Notes: a model not told the origin generated them from the sequence alone. 6,467 bases of DNA from Bryobacteraceae bacterium (GCA_025350445.1 JANXXV010000070.1:1-6467); one strand, 5' to 3'; positions 1-6,467 are shown, counted from the first letter of the stretch. Numbers and translations: made by a program.

Positions 1-296
1 GAATTGTCGATGGCGAACAGCCGCAGCTTCTCCCCCTCGGCCTTGGGGTCCACAGTGCGGGTGACGAAAGGATTCGCAAACAGGAGTGCCAGCAGCAACA
101 CCATCGCGATGCGCATGGCGAAAAGCAGAAGGTATTTCAACCGGCGGTGTTTGATGGAACTTTGTGTGCGTTGCTCGAAAAACATCAGCGAGCTGAAGGG
201 CAGCGGGATGCTCTTGTGCTGCTTCAGCAAATGGATGTAAACGGGAAGACCCAGCGCGGCCAGTCCAGCCAGAAACCACGGAGACAGAAAGCCCAT
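1..296 (-). CDS. BatA-like N-terminal membrane protein (partial, runs off left edge)
   Basis: The first 98 residues of a BatA-type (aerotolerance regulator N-terminal domain) protein. The reading begins MGFLSPWFLAGLAALGLPVY, with helix 1 at about residues 5-24 ending in IHLLKQH. A short loop follows (IPLPFSSLMFFE, residues 30-41), then a basic stretch KHRRLK (49-54) and helix 2 at about 55-75. This two-helix arrangement with a conserved P-F-S-S/L-M-F-F loop is the family hallmark. The last readable residues, LRLFAIDN, continue into a Ser codon at the edge and look like the start of a VWA or VWA-like strand carrying the D-x-S motif. Its ATG shares one base with the DUF58 stop (TGATG), and a GGAG lies 9 nt upstream, so it is translationally coupled. 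In the family these proteins sit in the inner membrane with MoxR and DUF58 partners. The C-terminal domains are not visible here. Confidence 0.88.
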   Translation of the reverse strand, partial: MGFLSPWFLAGLAALGLPVYIHLLKQHKSIPLPFSSLMFFEQRTQSSIKHRRLKYLLLFAMRIAMVLLLALLFANPFVTRTVDPKAEGEKLRLFAIDN

Positions 297-1183
297 CAGC
301 GGCGTCTCCGGCGGATGGTTAGAAATTCACGCAAGGCTTCGTCCAAAGGCTTACTGGTATCGAGCAGGAAGTAGTCTATGCCGTTGCGGCGCGCCTCCGT
401 TCGCAGGCCTTCAATATGCGCGTCGATCTTCTGTCGATACTCGGTGCGCACGTAATCGGGCGTTACCTCCATGGCATCGTTGGTTTCCATGTCGAGCACC
501 AGCATGGGCTCCTTCATCGTTGGGCGAATTTCCTGCGGATCGAGCACGTGAAACAGGATGAGTTCGTTGCCGTGCGAGCGCAGCGGATCCACTGCCTTGA
601 TGACCGCCTGCGGCGATTCGTAAAAGTCGGAGATCAGTGCGATGATGCCGCGCCGGTGAAGGAATTGCTGGCAGTGAAGCAGCGGCTTTTCCAGATTGGT
701 GCGGTTGCCGGGCTCCGCCTTCCCGATAGCGTGAAGCAGGCGTGCGAACTGGCCTTGCCGGGTGGAGGGCGGTACATAGTTCTTTACGTCGTCGTCGAAG
801 ACGATCAGACCGGCGGCGTCGCGCTGTTGGTTCGAGAGATAACAGATAGAAGCCACCAGGTAGCGGGCGTAGTCGAGTTTGTTTACCGGCTGCGAACCGA
901 AGGCCATGGAGGCGCTGACGTCCAGCAGCATGGTGAGCTGCGAGTTTGTCTCGCCGCGGTATCGCTTCAGATAGGCGCGCTCGGTGCGGGCGTAGACATT
1001 CCAGTCGACGTGCCGCAGATCGTCACCTTCCACGTAGGCCCGGTATTCGGCGAATTCCTGACTGAATCCGAAATCGGGCGAGCGGTGGAGGCCGGACACG
1101 AACCCGTCGACCACAGTCTTGGCCACCAGCTCGAGCCCGGAGATACCCGCGAGAACCGACGGATTGAGGTACCGCTGGAGCAT
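296..1183 (-). CDS. DUF58 family protein with VWA domain
   Basis: A 295-residue, full-length DUF58 protein. The N-terminal signature is intact: EFAEYRAYVEGDDLRHVDW (residues 43-61) followed by ARTERAYLKRY (65-75). A VWA fold follows, with a complete metal-ion-dependent adhesion site: D88-x-S90-x-S92 in LLDVSASM, Thr162 in GNRTNL, and Asp186 in LISDF. No transmembrane segment or signal peptide is apparent, so it is probably cytoplasmic. The C-terminus ends in five arginines. It starts 3 nt after the moxR stop. DUF58 proteins are regularly encoded next to MoxR ATPases and are thought to be their metal-binding partners; the direct client is not known. The assignment is firm at family level; the client or pathway cannot be read from the sequence. 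Confidence 0.93.
   Translation of the reverse strand: MLQRYLNPSVLAGISGLELVAKTVVDGFVSGLHRSPDFGFSQEFAEYRAYVEGDDLRHVDWNVYARTERAYLKRYRGETNSQLTMLLDVSASMAFGSQPVNKLDYARYLVASICYLSNQQRDAAGLIVFDDDVKNYVPPSTRQGQFARLLHAIGKAEPGNRTNLEKPLLHCQQFLHRRGIIALISDFYESPQAVIKAVDPLRSHGNELILFHVLDPQEIRPTMKEPMLVLDMETNDAMEVTPDYVRTEYRQKIDAHIEGLRTEARRNGIDYFLLDTSKPLDEALREFLTIRRRRR
306..309 (-). promoter_or_regulatory. Ribosome binding site for the BatA-like gene
   Basis: The minus strand reads GGAG followed by 9 nt and then the ATG at 296. The site lies inside the DUF58 coding region, supporting the 296 start and coupled translation. Confidence 0.55.
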
Positions 1184-1186
1184 GAA

Positions 1187-2215
1187 TTATTTGTCCCTGG
1201 GTATAGGCTTCGAGTCCAGGACTCTCTTCAGGATGTCGTCCGGGGTGAGTTTGTCCGACTCGGCGTGGAAATTGAGCAGAATGCGATGCCGCAAAATCGG
1301 CGTCACCAGGGCGGTTACGTCTTCGTAGGTCACATGGTAGCGCTTGTGCATCAGCGCGCGGCACTTGGCGGCCAGAACGATGAATTGCATGCCGCGGACG
1401 CTGGCGCCGAAGTTGACATACTTCTTCACGAAATCCGGCGCACTCGAATCTGTTGGGCGTGTGGCGCGCACGATGTCCACCGCGTATCGGGCTACGGCGT
1501 CCGCAATGGGCACCATTCGAACCAGTTGCTGGAAGTCCAGAATTTCCTCGGCGGTGGTGACGGTAACCGGATGGGTAACCTCAGTGGTTGTTGTGCGGTT
1601 GACGACTTTGAGCTCATCGTCGGCCGAGAGGTAGTCCAATATGACGTTGAACAGGAAACGGTCGAGCTGCGCTTCCGGCAGCGGATAGGTGCCTTCGAGC
1701 TCGATGGGGTTCTGGGTGGCCAGAACGAAGAATGGCGCCGGCAGTTTATAGTTGTTCCCGCGCACCGTGCAGGCATGTTCCTGCATCGCCTCCAGCAGCG
1801 CGGATTGCGTCTTCGGCGGCGTGCGGTTGATTTCGTCGGCCAGCAGGATATTGCCGAAAATGGGACCGGGTACAAACGTCCATTTGCGCCGCCCGGTGGT
1901 GTTATCTTCCTCGATAATATCGGTGCCGGTAATGTCGGAGGGCATCAGATCCGGAGTGAACTGAATGCGCTTGAAGTCCAGGCCGAGGGTTTCGGACATG
2001 GTCCGGACAAGCAGCGTTTTGGCGGTGCCGGGAAGTCCGGTGATAAGGCAATGGCCGCCGACGAACAGTGCGATCAGAACCTGTTCCAGAACTTCTTCCT
2101 GGCCGACGATGACACGGCGGACCTGCGTCAAAATCTCGCTTTCCACCTGCTGGAAACGCGCAATACGCTGCTTCAGTTCAGAGGAGTCTAAAGTGGTGAT
2201 GGAAGGGTTTGTCAT
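1187..2215 (-). CDS. MoxR-family AAA+ ATPase
   Basis: A 342-residue AAA+ ATPase of the MoxR group. The motifs appear in the expected order: Walker A GLPGTAKT (60-67), Walker B ILLADE (123-128) followed by the MoxR-typical [18 protein letters not shown], sensor 1 within ATQNP (N169), the EAQLDRF arginine-finger region (R186), and sensor 2 in GASVRGMQ (R274). The length is normal for the family and all ATP-binding and hydrolysis residues are present, so it should be active. MoxR proteins are cytoplasmic, hexamer-forming chaperone-like ATPases that act on partner complexes together with VWA proteins. The adjacent DUF58 and BatA-like genes are the usual partners. Its ATG overlaps the stop of the upstream TPR gene by 4 nt (ATGA). 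Only a weak Shine-Dalgarno (GAG in GAGCGGC) is visible, so translation probably depends on coupling. Confidence 0.96.
   Translation of the reverse strand: MTNPSITTLDSSELKQRIARFQQVESEILTQVRRVIVGQEEVLEQVLIALFVGGHCLITGLPGTAKTLLVRTMSETLGLDFKRIQFTPDLMPSDITGTDIIEEDNTTGRRKWTFVPGPIFGNILLADEINRTPPKTQSALLEAMQEHACTVRGNNYKLPAPFFVLATQNPIELEGTYPLPEAQLDRFLFNVILDYLSADDELKVVNRTTTTEVTHPVTVTTAEEILDFQQLVRMVPIADAVARYAVDIVRATRPTDSSAPDFVKKYVNFGASVRGMQFIVLAAKCRALMHKRYHVTYEDVTALVTPILRHRILLNFHAESDKLTPDDILKRVLDSKPIPRDK
1194..1198 (-). promoter_or_regulatory. Ribosome binding site for the DUF58 gene
   Basis: The minus strand reads AGGGA inside the last codons of moxR, 10 nt before the ATG at 1183. The spacing is slightly long but supports this start over any downstream Met. 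Confidence 0.5.
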
Positions 2216-4389
2216 TTAGTATTGCCGCTCATTTCGAGTAAAAGATGTTGCGCCGGTTTGTAGCCGGGTGCTGCCTCAAGAGCGAGCAGCAATTGTTCCT
2301 TTGCATCCTCAGTTCTATTGTCGCTCTTCAGGGCGCGCGCCAGATTGAAATGGGAGGCGGCCTGATCGAGCGGTTTTGATGCTATTACAGCGGCAAACTC
2401 GGCCACGGCGCCCCTTGTGTTGCCTTGCTCCAGCCAGAGGCTGCCCAGCCTGCGGTGTAGTTCTTCGTCGAACGGATAAATGTAGTTTAGCCTTTCGAGT
2501 GAGGCTGCGGCTTCCTTCTTCTTGCCTGCCTCCTCCTGCAAGGTGGCCAGCTTCTTAATCAACGTGGAACTCCGACCGCCTACTGACGAATATTTTTCCA
2601 ATTGCGCCATGGCATTCGGTTTGTCACCCTTGGCCAGGTAGGCGTCGTACAGCAGTTCGTACACACTGCCCGTTTCGACGTAATCGGGATAGACATCCCG
2701 GATCAGAAGTCCGGCACGGATCACCACGTCCGGCGTGCCGGCTTTCGCCGATTCAGTTAGCAGGCGGATCTTCTTCTTCCAATCTTCGAAGCCGTCGACA
2801 GTGGTCTTCGTTTGCGCCTCCAACCAGGCGATGAACTTCTTGTCGAACTCCTCCGGCTTCATGCCGAGTTCCTTTTCGACAACCTCCGCGGTGGAAATGT
2901 TTTGCGCAAAGTCGTGCATCATATCCAGCAGTTTGTCGTAGCTCCAGGTCTTGGCGATGTAGTCGCAAATACGGCCCGCCTGAAAGTAGGAGACTACAAC
3001 TTGCGTTGGATAAGTGGGACGGATAAACCCGCGGTCGAGCGTGGCGATGGGAAGCAGTTTCTTCTCATGGATAGCGCGGATGGCTTCGGGGTCCAGACGG
3101 TCGCCCCAATCGGGCGCGGCCGCTGTTTCCTCATGCACTGCGAGGCCTTCGGTGAACCAGCGCGGCACTCGATGATTGGTAGCCGAGAGTACATACACAT
3201 GGCTCAACTCATGCCACAGCGTGCTGGCCCAGTGGAATGTTCCCGGTTTGCGGCCGGAGGGGCTATCCATCGCCACTACGTTGCCGAAGGTGACACCCAG
3301 AGCGCCCAGACCCGGCATGCCCATGGTGCGGACGGCGAAATCTTCATGATCCGGATAGACTTCTACCTGCACCGGTCCTGAGAGCTTCATCTTGTACTTC
3401 TTTTCGTATGTCGCGATGGCTCGCTTGAGTTCCGCTTCGATGTAAGGATGGATGAGGTCGGCTTCTTTCTTATGAACCTTGACGATCGTGTTTTCGGTCT
3501 TGAAGGTTAGGAAGTTCTTGTAGCTATCCATCAACGTGAGCGAGTTGGTCACCAGGGCGTTGCGGTAGCCTTCTTCGAAACACTTCACCAGTTGTTCACG
3601 CCCTTCTTTTTCTTCGCCCAAACGCATCAGGTTCACGCCGAGTTGCGCGCGCGATGCCGAGTCGTCCGGGGAAAGGGAGAGAGCTTTACGGTAGTACTCT
3701 ATGCCTTCCACGTAGCGGCGGTTCAGAACGAAAAACTTCCCGGCAATAGCGTAGCCTTCGCCATACACTGGATTGACCTTGAGAATAGCGTCGAACCACG
3801 GCGTTGATTTCTTGTCGCGGAGCAGGTCGATGGTTCCCAGAATCGCCATGGCGTCAAGGGACTCCGGCGACATTTTGAGCGCCTTTTCGGCTTCGGCAAT
3901 GGCTTTGTCCGGAGTGTTGTCTTCCAGCGCCAGGCTGGCTATAAGTTCCTGCGCTTCCGTCAATTTCGCATCCAGCGCAAGGGCTTTGTTCGCCATCTCG
4001 ATGGCCTTGCTATCGAATCCGTCCGAAGCTACCAGCGCGAGACCGAGCGTCGCTTGGGCATCCTTGGGATCGATTTCCAGAGCCTCTTGAAAGAGGTCGG
4101 CAGCGTCCTTCGCATTAAATCTGTCTAAGAGCAGCCGGCCCCAACGGACCCGGTAGGTCGCGTTTTTCGGTGCGGTGGCCACCGCCAGGCGGAACGCGTT
4201 GTTCGCTTCCTTAAATTGCCGCAGCCCCCAATACCCTTCCGCTCTGGTGCCGTTATTGGCACTGGCTATGAGCTTCTCGTAGCATTGTTTGGCCTCGGCG
4301 CGACGGCCGTAGTGTTCGTGTTTATGGCACTCCTCGGCCGTCTGCGCAAATAGCGGAACGGCGAGGGCGAAAATCCAAACAAGTCGCAT
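2212..4389 (-). CDS. Secreted TPR protein with central gluzincin (peptidase MA-like) domain
   Basis: A 725-residue protein in three parts. The N-terminus MRLVWIFALAVPLFAQ is a good signal peptide, predicting export to the periplasm or cell surface. Residues of about 20-290 form a TPR array, with repeats such as AADLFQEALEIDPKDAQATL and GIEYYRKALSLSPDD. The middle carries a zinc-metalloprotease signature, H393-E394-L-S-H397, with a downstream glutamate E414 in WFTEGLAVHEE. This is the HExxH...E pattern of gluzincins of the peptidase MA-like kind. TPR-like repeats resume at about 590-720 (LHRRLGSLWLEQGNTRGAVA). All predicted zinc ligands and the catalytic Glu are present, so a working peptidase is plausible; the substrate is unknown. 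I use the ATG at 4389, one base after the upstream stop, because a start at 4422 would add 11 residues ahead of the signal peptide. Its stop overlaps the moxR start. Confidence 0.88.
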   Translation of the reverse strand: MRLVWIFALAVPLFAQTAEECHKHEHYGRRAEAKQCYEKLIASANNGTRAEGYWGLRQFKEANNAFRLAVATAPKNATYRVRWGRLLLDRFNAKDAADLFQEALEIDPKDAQATLGLALVASDGFDSKAIEMANKALALDAKLTEAQELIASLALEDNTPDKAIAEAEKALKMSPESLDAMAILGTIDLLRDKKSTPWFDAILKVNPVYGEGYAIAGKFFVLNRRYVEGIEYYRKALSLSPDDSASRAQLGVNLMRLGEEKEGREQLVKCFEEGYRNALVTNSLTLMDSYKNFLTFKTENTIVKVHKKEADLIHPYIEAELKRAIATYEKKYKMKLSGPVQVEVYPDHEDFAVRTMGMPGLGALGVTFGNVVAMDSPSGRKPGTFHWASTLWHELSHVYVLSATNHRVPRWFTEGLAVHEETAAAPDWGDRLDPEAIRAIHEKKLLPIATLDRGFIRPTYPTQVVVSYFQAGRICDYIAKTWSYDKLLDMMHDFAQNISTAEVVEKELGMKPEEFDKKFIAWLEAQTKTTVDGFEDWKKKIRLLTESAKAGTPDVVIRAGLLIRDVYPDYVETGSVYELLYDAYLAKGDKPNAMAQLEKYSSVGGRSSTLIKKLATLQEEAGKKKEAAASLERLNYIYPFDEELHRRLGSLWLEQGNTRGAVAEFAAVIASKPLDQAASHFNLARALKSDNRTEDAKEQLLLALEAAPGYKPAQHLLLEMSGNTK

Positions 4390-4390
4390 T

Positions 4391-5293
4391 CTACTTATCC
4401 AATTCCGCCTGAGTCCTGGCAAGTTCGAGCAGCAGCGCGGAGATCCGCTTCTTATATTCGTCTGTCGGCGTGGCTGCTTTCTGGAATTTCAACTGGTCGA
4501 TTTGCGCTTCCAGCTCCTCCCGCTTGGCCAGCAACGCCTGCTTGGCGGGATCCTTCGCGGCATTCTGAATGGAACCGATTCGCAGCAGCGGGAAGCGCGC
4601 CGCCAGAAGCGGGCCCTGCTGATCGCCTCCGTCAAGCGCCGCATGTTCGGTTGAGAGCCGCTTCTGCGTCTCATAAAACTGTTTCGTCTTCTGCTCGGCA
4701 TACTTGAATGCTTCCAGCGCCGTGATAACTTCGTTCTTATCCGTGTCGGCCGCGGCATCGCGCAACGCCTCCACCCAGTAGCGGGCGAAGACGGTGGCGT
4801 TTTTTTCCGATCCAGTCCGCGTGGCCGTAATTACGGTGCGGTTCGGCTTCTGTAAGGCATGCACGGAGCCGCCGCTGGCGCTGGTCATATTCACCACCAG
4901 TTGACGCCCGGCCGGAATGCGATCCAGCAACGCCGCCAGTTCGGTAGCCGAGACGTCAGGCCCCGGAAGGTTGATTTTATAATCGACATTGTCGAACGAT
5001 CCGTGCCCGATCATCATCACCACCAACGAATCCTGTGGCTTGGCTTCCTTCGCGATCGATTCCAAAGCGGCTCGAAAACGGGCGCGCGTGGCATCCGGTC
5101 CGGAAAGCATTTCGCTCTTCACGTCGGAGCCTGCGCCTTTCAGTGTCTGATCGATTTCCTTGGCCCACGTCGCGAATCGCTGCTCATACTCGGGTTCCCC
5201 ACCCAACCCGGCGATGGTGACGCAAAATGTGGTGGCATTGGCACCCAGCGTAATAAGTAATAGCAGCGAGGCGAGCTTCAAACCACACCCCAT
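4391..5293 (-). CDS. Secreted caspase/C13-like protein with Ser at the catalytic Cys position
   Basis: A 300-residue protein. A signal peptide (hydrophobic LASLLLLITLGA, cleavage likely after ANA) predicts export. The core resembles the caspase/legumain (C13) fold. A strand ending in VVMMIGHGS contains the candidate catalytic His97. After LVVN, where clan CD enzymes have A/D-C-x-S-G, the sequence is T-S138-A-S-G, so Ser replaces the nucleophilic Cys. A third strand, RTVITATRTG, follows. D183-T-D-K-N-E-V-I-T-A-L-E194 fits an EF-hand-type calcium loop. The C-terminus (about 245-300) is a charged, probably coiled helix. It may be a non-catalytic pseudopeptidase or use Ser; I cannot decide. Two starts fit: ATG at 5293 (16-nt overlap with the upstream gene) or TTG at 5281, which overlaps the upstream stop as TTGA, has GGGG 6 nt upstream and gives MKLASLLLLITLGANA. 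Family placement is from motifs only. Confidence 0.75.
   Translation of the reverse strand: MGCGLKLASLLLLITLGANATTFCVTIAGLGGEPEYEQRFATWAKEIDQTLKGAGSDVKSEMLSGPDATRARFRAALESIAKEAKPQDSLVVMMIGHGSFDNVDYKINLPGPDVSATELAALLDRIPAGRQLVVNMTSASGGSVHALQKPNRTVITATRTGSEKNATVFARYWVEALRDAAADTDKNEVITALEAFKYAEQKTKQFYETQKRLSTEHAALDGGDQQGPLLAARFPLLRIGSIQNAAKDPAKQALLAKREELEAQIDQLKFQKAATPTDEYKKRISALLLELARTQAELDK
4712..4747 (-). other. EF-hand-like calcium-binding loop in the caspase-like protein
   Basis: The 12 residues DTDKNEVITALE match loop positions 1 (D), 3 (D), 5 (N), 8 (I) and 12 (E). Position 6 is Glu instead of the usual Gly, so calcium binding is likely but not certain. Confidence 0.5.
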
Positions 5294-6170
5294 TTCCGCC
5301 GCAGCAGCCATTCGGAAGATCGCAGCATCAGAGCAAAAAGGAAGAGAATCGGCATGTCCCAAAGGTCGCGCGTTTCGCGGGATGTAATACCCGCTTCCGA
5401 GTATGAGATTTCGTCGCTGAGCTTTCCAATCTGGCCGGGCTCATAATATTTTCCGCCAGTCTGGGAAGAGAGTTTTTCCAGAAGTTCGCGATTCTGCTGA
5501 ATATGGAAGTTCTCCGCCACTCCATCTTCCCGCCGGAACGTAATCACGTCGCGGCCCACTTCGTCGTCGCCTCTCTTGGCCAGCACTTCCACAACGTAGG
5601 AACCCGGCTTCTCCGCCGTCCAATCGGCTACATAGACGCCTTCCGTGGTAGGTTCCGGCCGAAGCTCTACGGATTCGGCAGTCCCGGATGGTCCCATGAT
5701 TCTGGCCTCAACGCGCGCATCGGTGGACGGTAAATACGCCTTGTCGCGGACTTCGGCGCGCAAATGGATCTTCGTTTCGTCTGAAAATACGGACTTAGGT
5801 GTGGACGCTACTACGTGTCCGTAGGTTCCAGAGACCAGCCAACGGAGCATCTGCTGCCAAAACATTTGATGCGAGGTATCGCCCAGAGGCTGAGTCATTT
5901 GCCAGCGCCAACTGCCCGCGGTGGCAAACAGCGCGGCGCGGCCCCGGCCGTAATTCTGCGTTATCAGTAAGGGGAGCTTTCCGCGTCCCCCCGGAGACAT
6001 CTCGGCCAGCACCACTGCTCCCGGTTTGGGCGTTCCCGCCTCCTGAAAATTCGCCAGATAGGGCAGCTTCTTCCAGCGTTCCACATTGCGGTCCGGATTG
6101 TCTTCGATACGGCAAAGCAGACTGTCACGGCCAGCGCCCGTCAACTCCACATTGGCTGGATCGCGATGAA
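5278..6170 (-). CDS. Membrane-anchored glutamine-amidotransferase-like protein (5' end missing)
   Basis: The C-terminal part of a large membrane protein of the type often annotated as glutamine amidotransferase-like or hypothetical membrane protein, commonly found near BatA/MoxR genes. Visible in order: the end of the GATase-like region (PLLITQNYGRGRAALFATAG, then SWRWQM...HQMFWQQMLRWLVSG), which is the most characteristic block; an Ig-like beta region (KIHLRAEVRDKAYLPSTDAR through GSYVVEVLAKRGDDEVGRD); a helical stretch (NRELLEKLSSQTGGKYYEP); and a C-terminal transmembrane segment (DMPILFLFALMLRSSEWLL) with a basic tail RRKWGVV. Sequence before FHRDPANVELTG does not belong to this gene, because the DNA switches to an inverted copy near 6170. 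The GTG at 6150 is only the first available start codon and not the true start. The native gene should extend well beyond this point. It overlaps the caspase-like gene downstream, so it is probably co-transcribed with it. Confidence 0.75.
5704..6000 (-). repeat. Left arm of a 297-bp imperfect inverted repeat
   Basis: Read on the minus strand, this stretch aligns without gaps to the plus strand of 6171-6467. A codon-by-codon hand comparison gives 268 of 297 identical bases (about 90%). The longest identical run is 26 bases. It codes for the middle of the amidotransferase-like protein. The repeat is still matching at the window edge, so its true length is unknown. Confidence 0.93.
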
Positions 6171-6171
6171 A
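6165..6171. other. Junction where coding sense flips strand
   Basis: Left of this point the minus strand carries sensible protein (FHRDPANVELTGAGRD...). Right of it the plus strand carries sensible protein (MSAGGRGK...), and the minus strand is only its antisense. The base before 6171 could belong to either side: GAA at 6168-6170 may be a synonymous form of the GAG (Glu) that precedes the Met in the other copy. The break is therefore placed to within a few bases, possibly with 2-6 nt of microhomology. Confidence 0.75.
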
Positions 6172-6467
6172 TGTCTGCCGGAGGTCGCGGAAAGCTGCCG
6201 CTGCTGATAACGCAGAATTATGGCCGAGGACGCGCCGCGCTGTTTGCCACCGCCGGCAGTTGGCGCTGGCAGATGAATCAGCGTCTGGGCGATACCTCGC
6301 ATCAAATGTTCTGGCAGCAGATGCTGCGCTGGCTGGTATCTGGAACCTATGGGCACGTAGTCGCGTCCACAGCTAAGTCCGTGTTTTCAGATGAAACGAA
6401 GATCCATTTGCGCGCGGAAGTCCGCGACAAGGCGTATTTACCCTCCACTGACGCGCGCGTTGAGGCC
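6171..6467 (+). CDS. Inverted partial second copy of the amidotransferase-like gene (internal fragment)
   Basis: The plus strand encodes 99 residues, from MSAGGRGKLPLLITQNYGRG to the window edge. These match the minus-strand gene at 95 of 99 positions; the four changes are P to A (residue 3), T to N (36), P to R (38) and P to A (68). The frame is open to the edge with no disabling change. It is an internal piece of the gene: the ATG at 6171 corresponds to an internal Met of the other copy, and the gene's N-terminal part is absent upstream. It therefore cannot encode a complete protein from this position. It could be a fragment of a second allele joined by assembly, or a paralogue broken by rearrangement. 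Confidence 0.8.
   Translation, partial: MSAGGRGKLPLLITQNYGRGRAALFATAGSWRWQMNQRLGDTSHQMFWQQMLRWLVSGTYGHVVASTAKSVFSDETKIHLRAEVRDKAYLPSTDARVEA
6171..6467 (+). repeat. Right arm of the 297-bp imperfect inverted repeat
   Basis: This is the inverted partner of 5704-6000, separated from it by a 170-base spacer (6001-6170). That spacer contains only the native upstream coding sequence of the minus-strand gene. No target-site duplication, transposase or tRNA is present at either end of the arms. Confidence 0.93.

Noticed and set aside
1..240. Plus-strand open frame at the left edge
   Set aside because: The minus strand here encodes a clear BatA-like N-terminal domain with both membrane helices. The plus-strand reading has no recognisable features.
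416..2191. A 591-codon open frame on the plus strand, antisense to moxR and the DUF58 gene
   Set aside because: It spans two well-identified minus-strand genes with intact catalytic motifs. Its translation has no recognisable domain, and long antisense frames are common in GC-rich DNA.
2812..3381. A 189-codon plus-strand open frame opposite the metalloprotease domain
   Set aside because: It is antisense to the conserved HELSH region, has no recognisable domain and no good ribosome binding site. It is a shadow of the real gene.
6141..6356. A 71-codon minus-strand open frame at the right edge
   Set aside because: Most of it is the antisense of the plus-strand amidotransferase-like fragment, and it crosses the junction. 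It has no protein-like features of its own.
5704..6467. Inverted repeat as the ends of an insertion sequence or transposon
   Set aside because: The arms encode the middle of a host-type membrane protein. The spacer holds 170 bases of the same gene with no transposase, and there is no target-site duplication.
5704..6467. Simple fold-back amplification hairpin
   Set aside because: Such artefacts copy the same molecule and give nearly identical arms. Here the arms differ at about 10% of bases with a codon-position pattern, which needs two distinct templates.

Overview
The window looks like chromosomal DNA from a soil-type acidobacterium, probably of the Bryobacter/Solibacter sort. This rests on moderately GC-rich coding DNA with almost no intergenic space, a MoxR-DUF58-BatA gene set, and secreted proteins of styles common in that phylum. 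It is an inference from gene style, not from a marker gene.

Layout: nearly everything is on the minus strand and reads right to left as one very compact operon. In transcription order it holds: (1) the 3' part of a membrane protein with a glutamine-amidotransferase-like/Ig-like region and a C-terminal membrane anchor (5278 to about 6170); (2) a secreted caspase/C13-like protein with Ser where the catalytic Cys is expected (4391-5293); (3) a secreted TPR protein with a central HExxH gluzincin domain (2212-4389); (4) a MoxR-family AAA+ ATPase (1187-2215); (5) a DUF58 protein with an intact VWA MIDAS motif (296-1183); and (6) the N-terminus of a BatA-like two-helix membrane protein that runs off the left edge (1-296). 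Consecutive genes overlap by 1 to 16 nt or are separated by 1 to 3 nt. I see no internal promoter, terminator, RNA gene, CRISPR array or mobile element, and no stretch over 300 bases lacks coding sense.

The oddity is at the right edge. From 6171 to 6467 the plus strand encodes a second copy of the middle of gene 1, inverted relative to it. It aligns without gaps to the minus strand of 5704-6000: 268 of 297 bases match by hand count (about 90%), and 95 of 99 residues match. Most differences are silent. The arms flank a 170-base single-copy spacer, and the switch falls in the middle of the gene. This cuts off the true N-terminus of gene 1 and leaves the plus-strand copy without its own. The most economical reading is a chimeric join between two related strains or paralogues, probably in assembly. 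A real recent inverted rearrangement is the alternative.

How the genes may work together: MoxR, DUF58 and BatA-like proteins form a known cytoplasm/membrane set thought to act in chaperoning or maturing cell-envelope proteins. Here the same transcript also encodes two secreted protease-fold proteins and a membrane-anchored partner, suggesting an envelope-maturation or stress module. That functional link is inferred only from operon structure.
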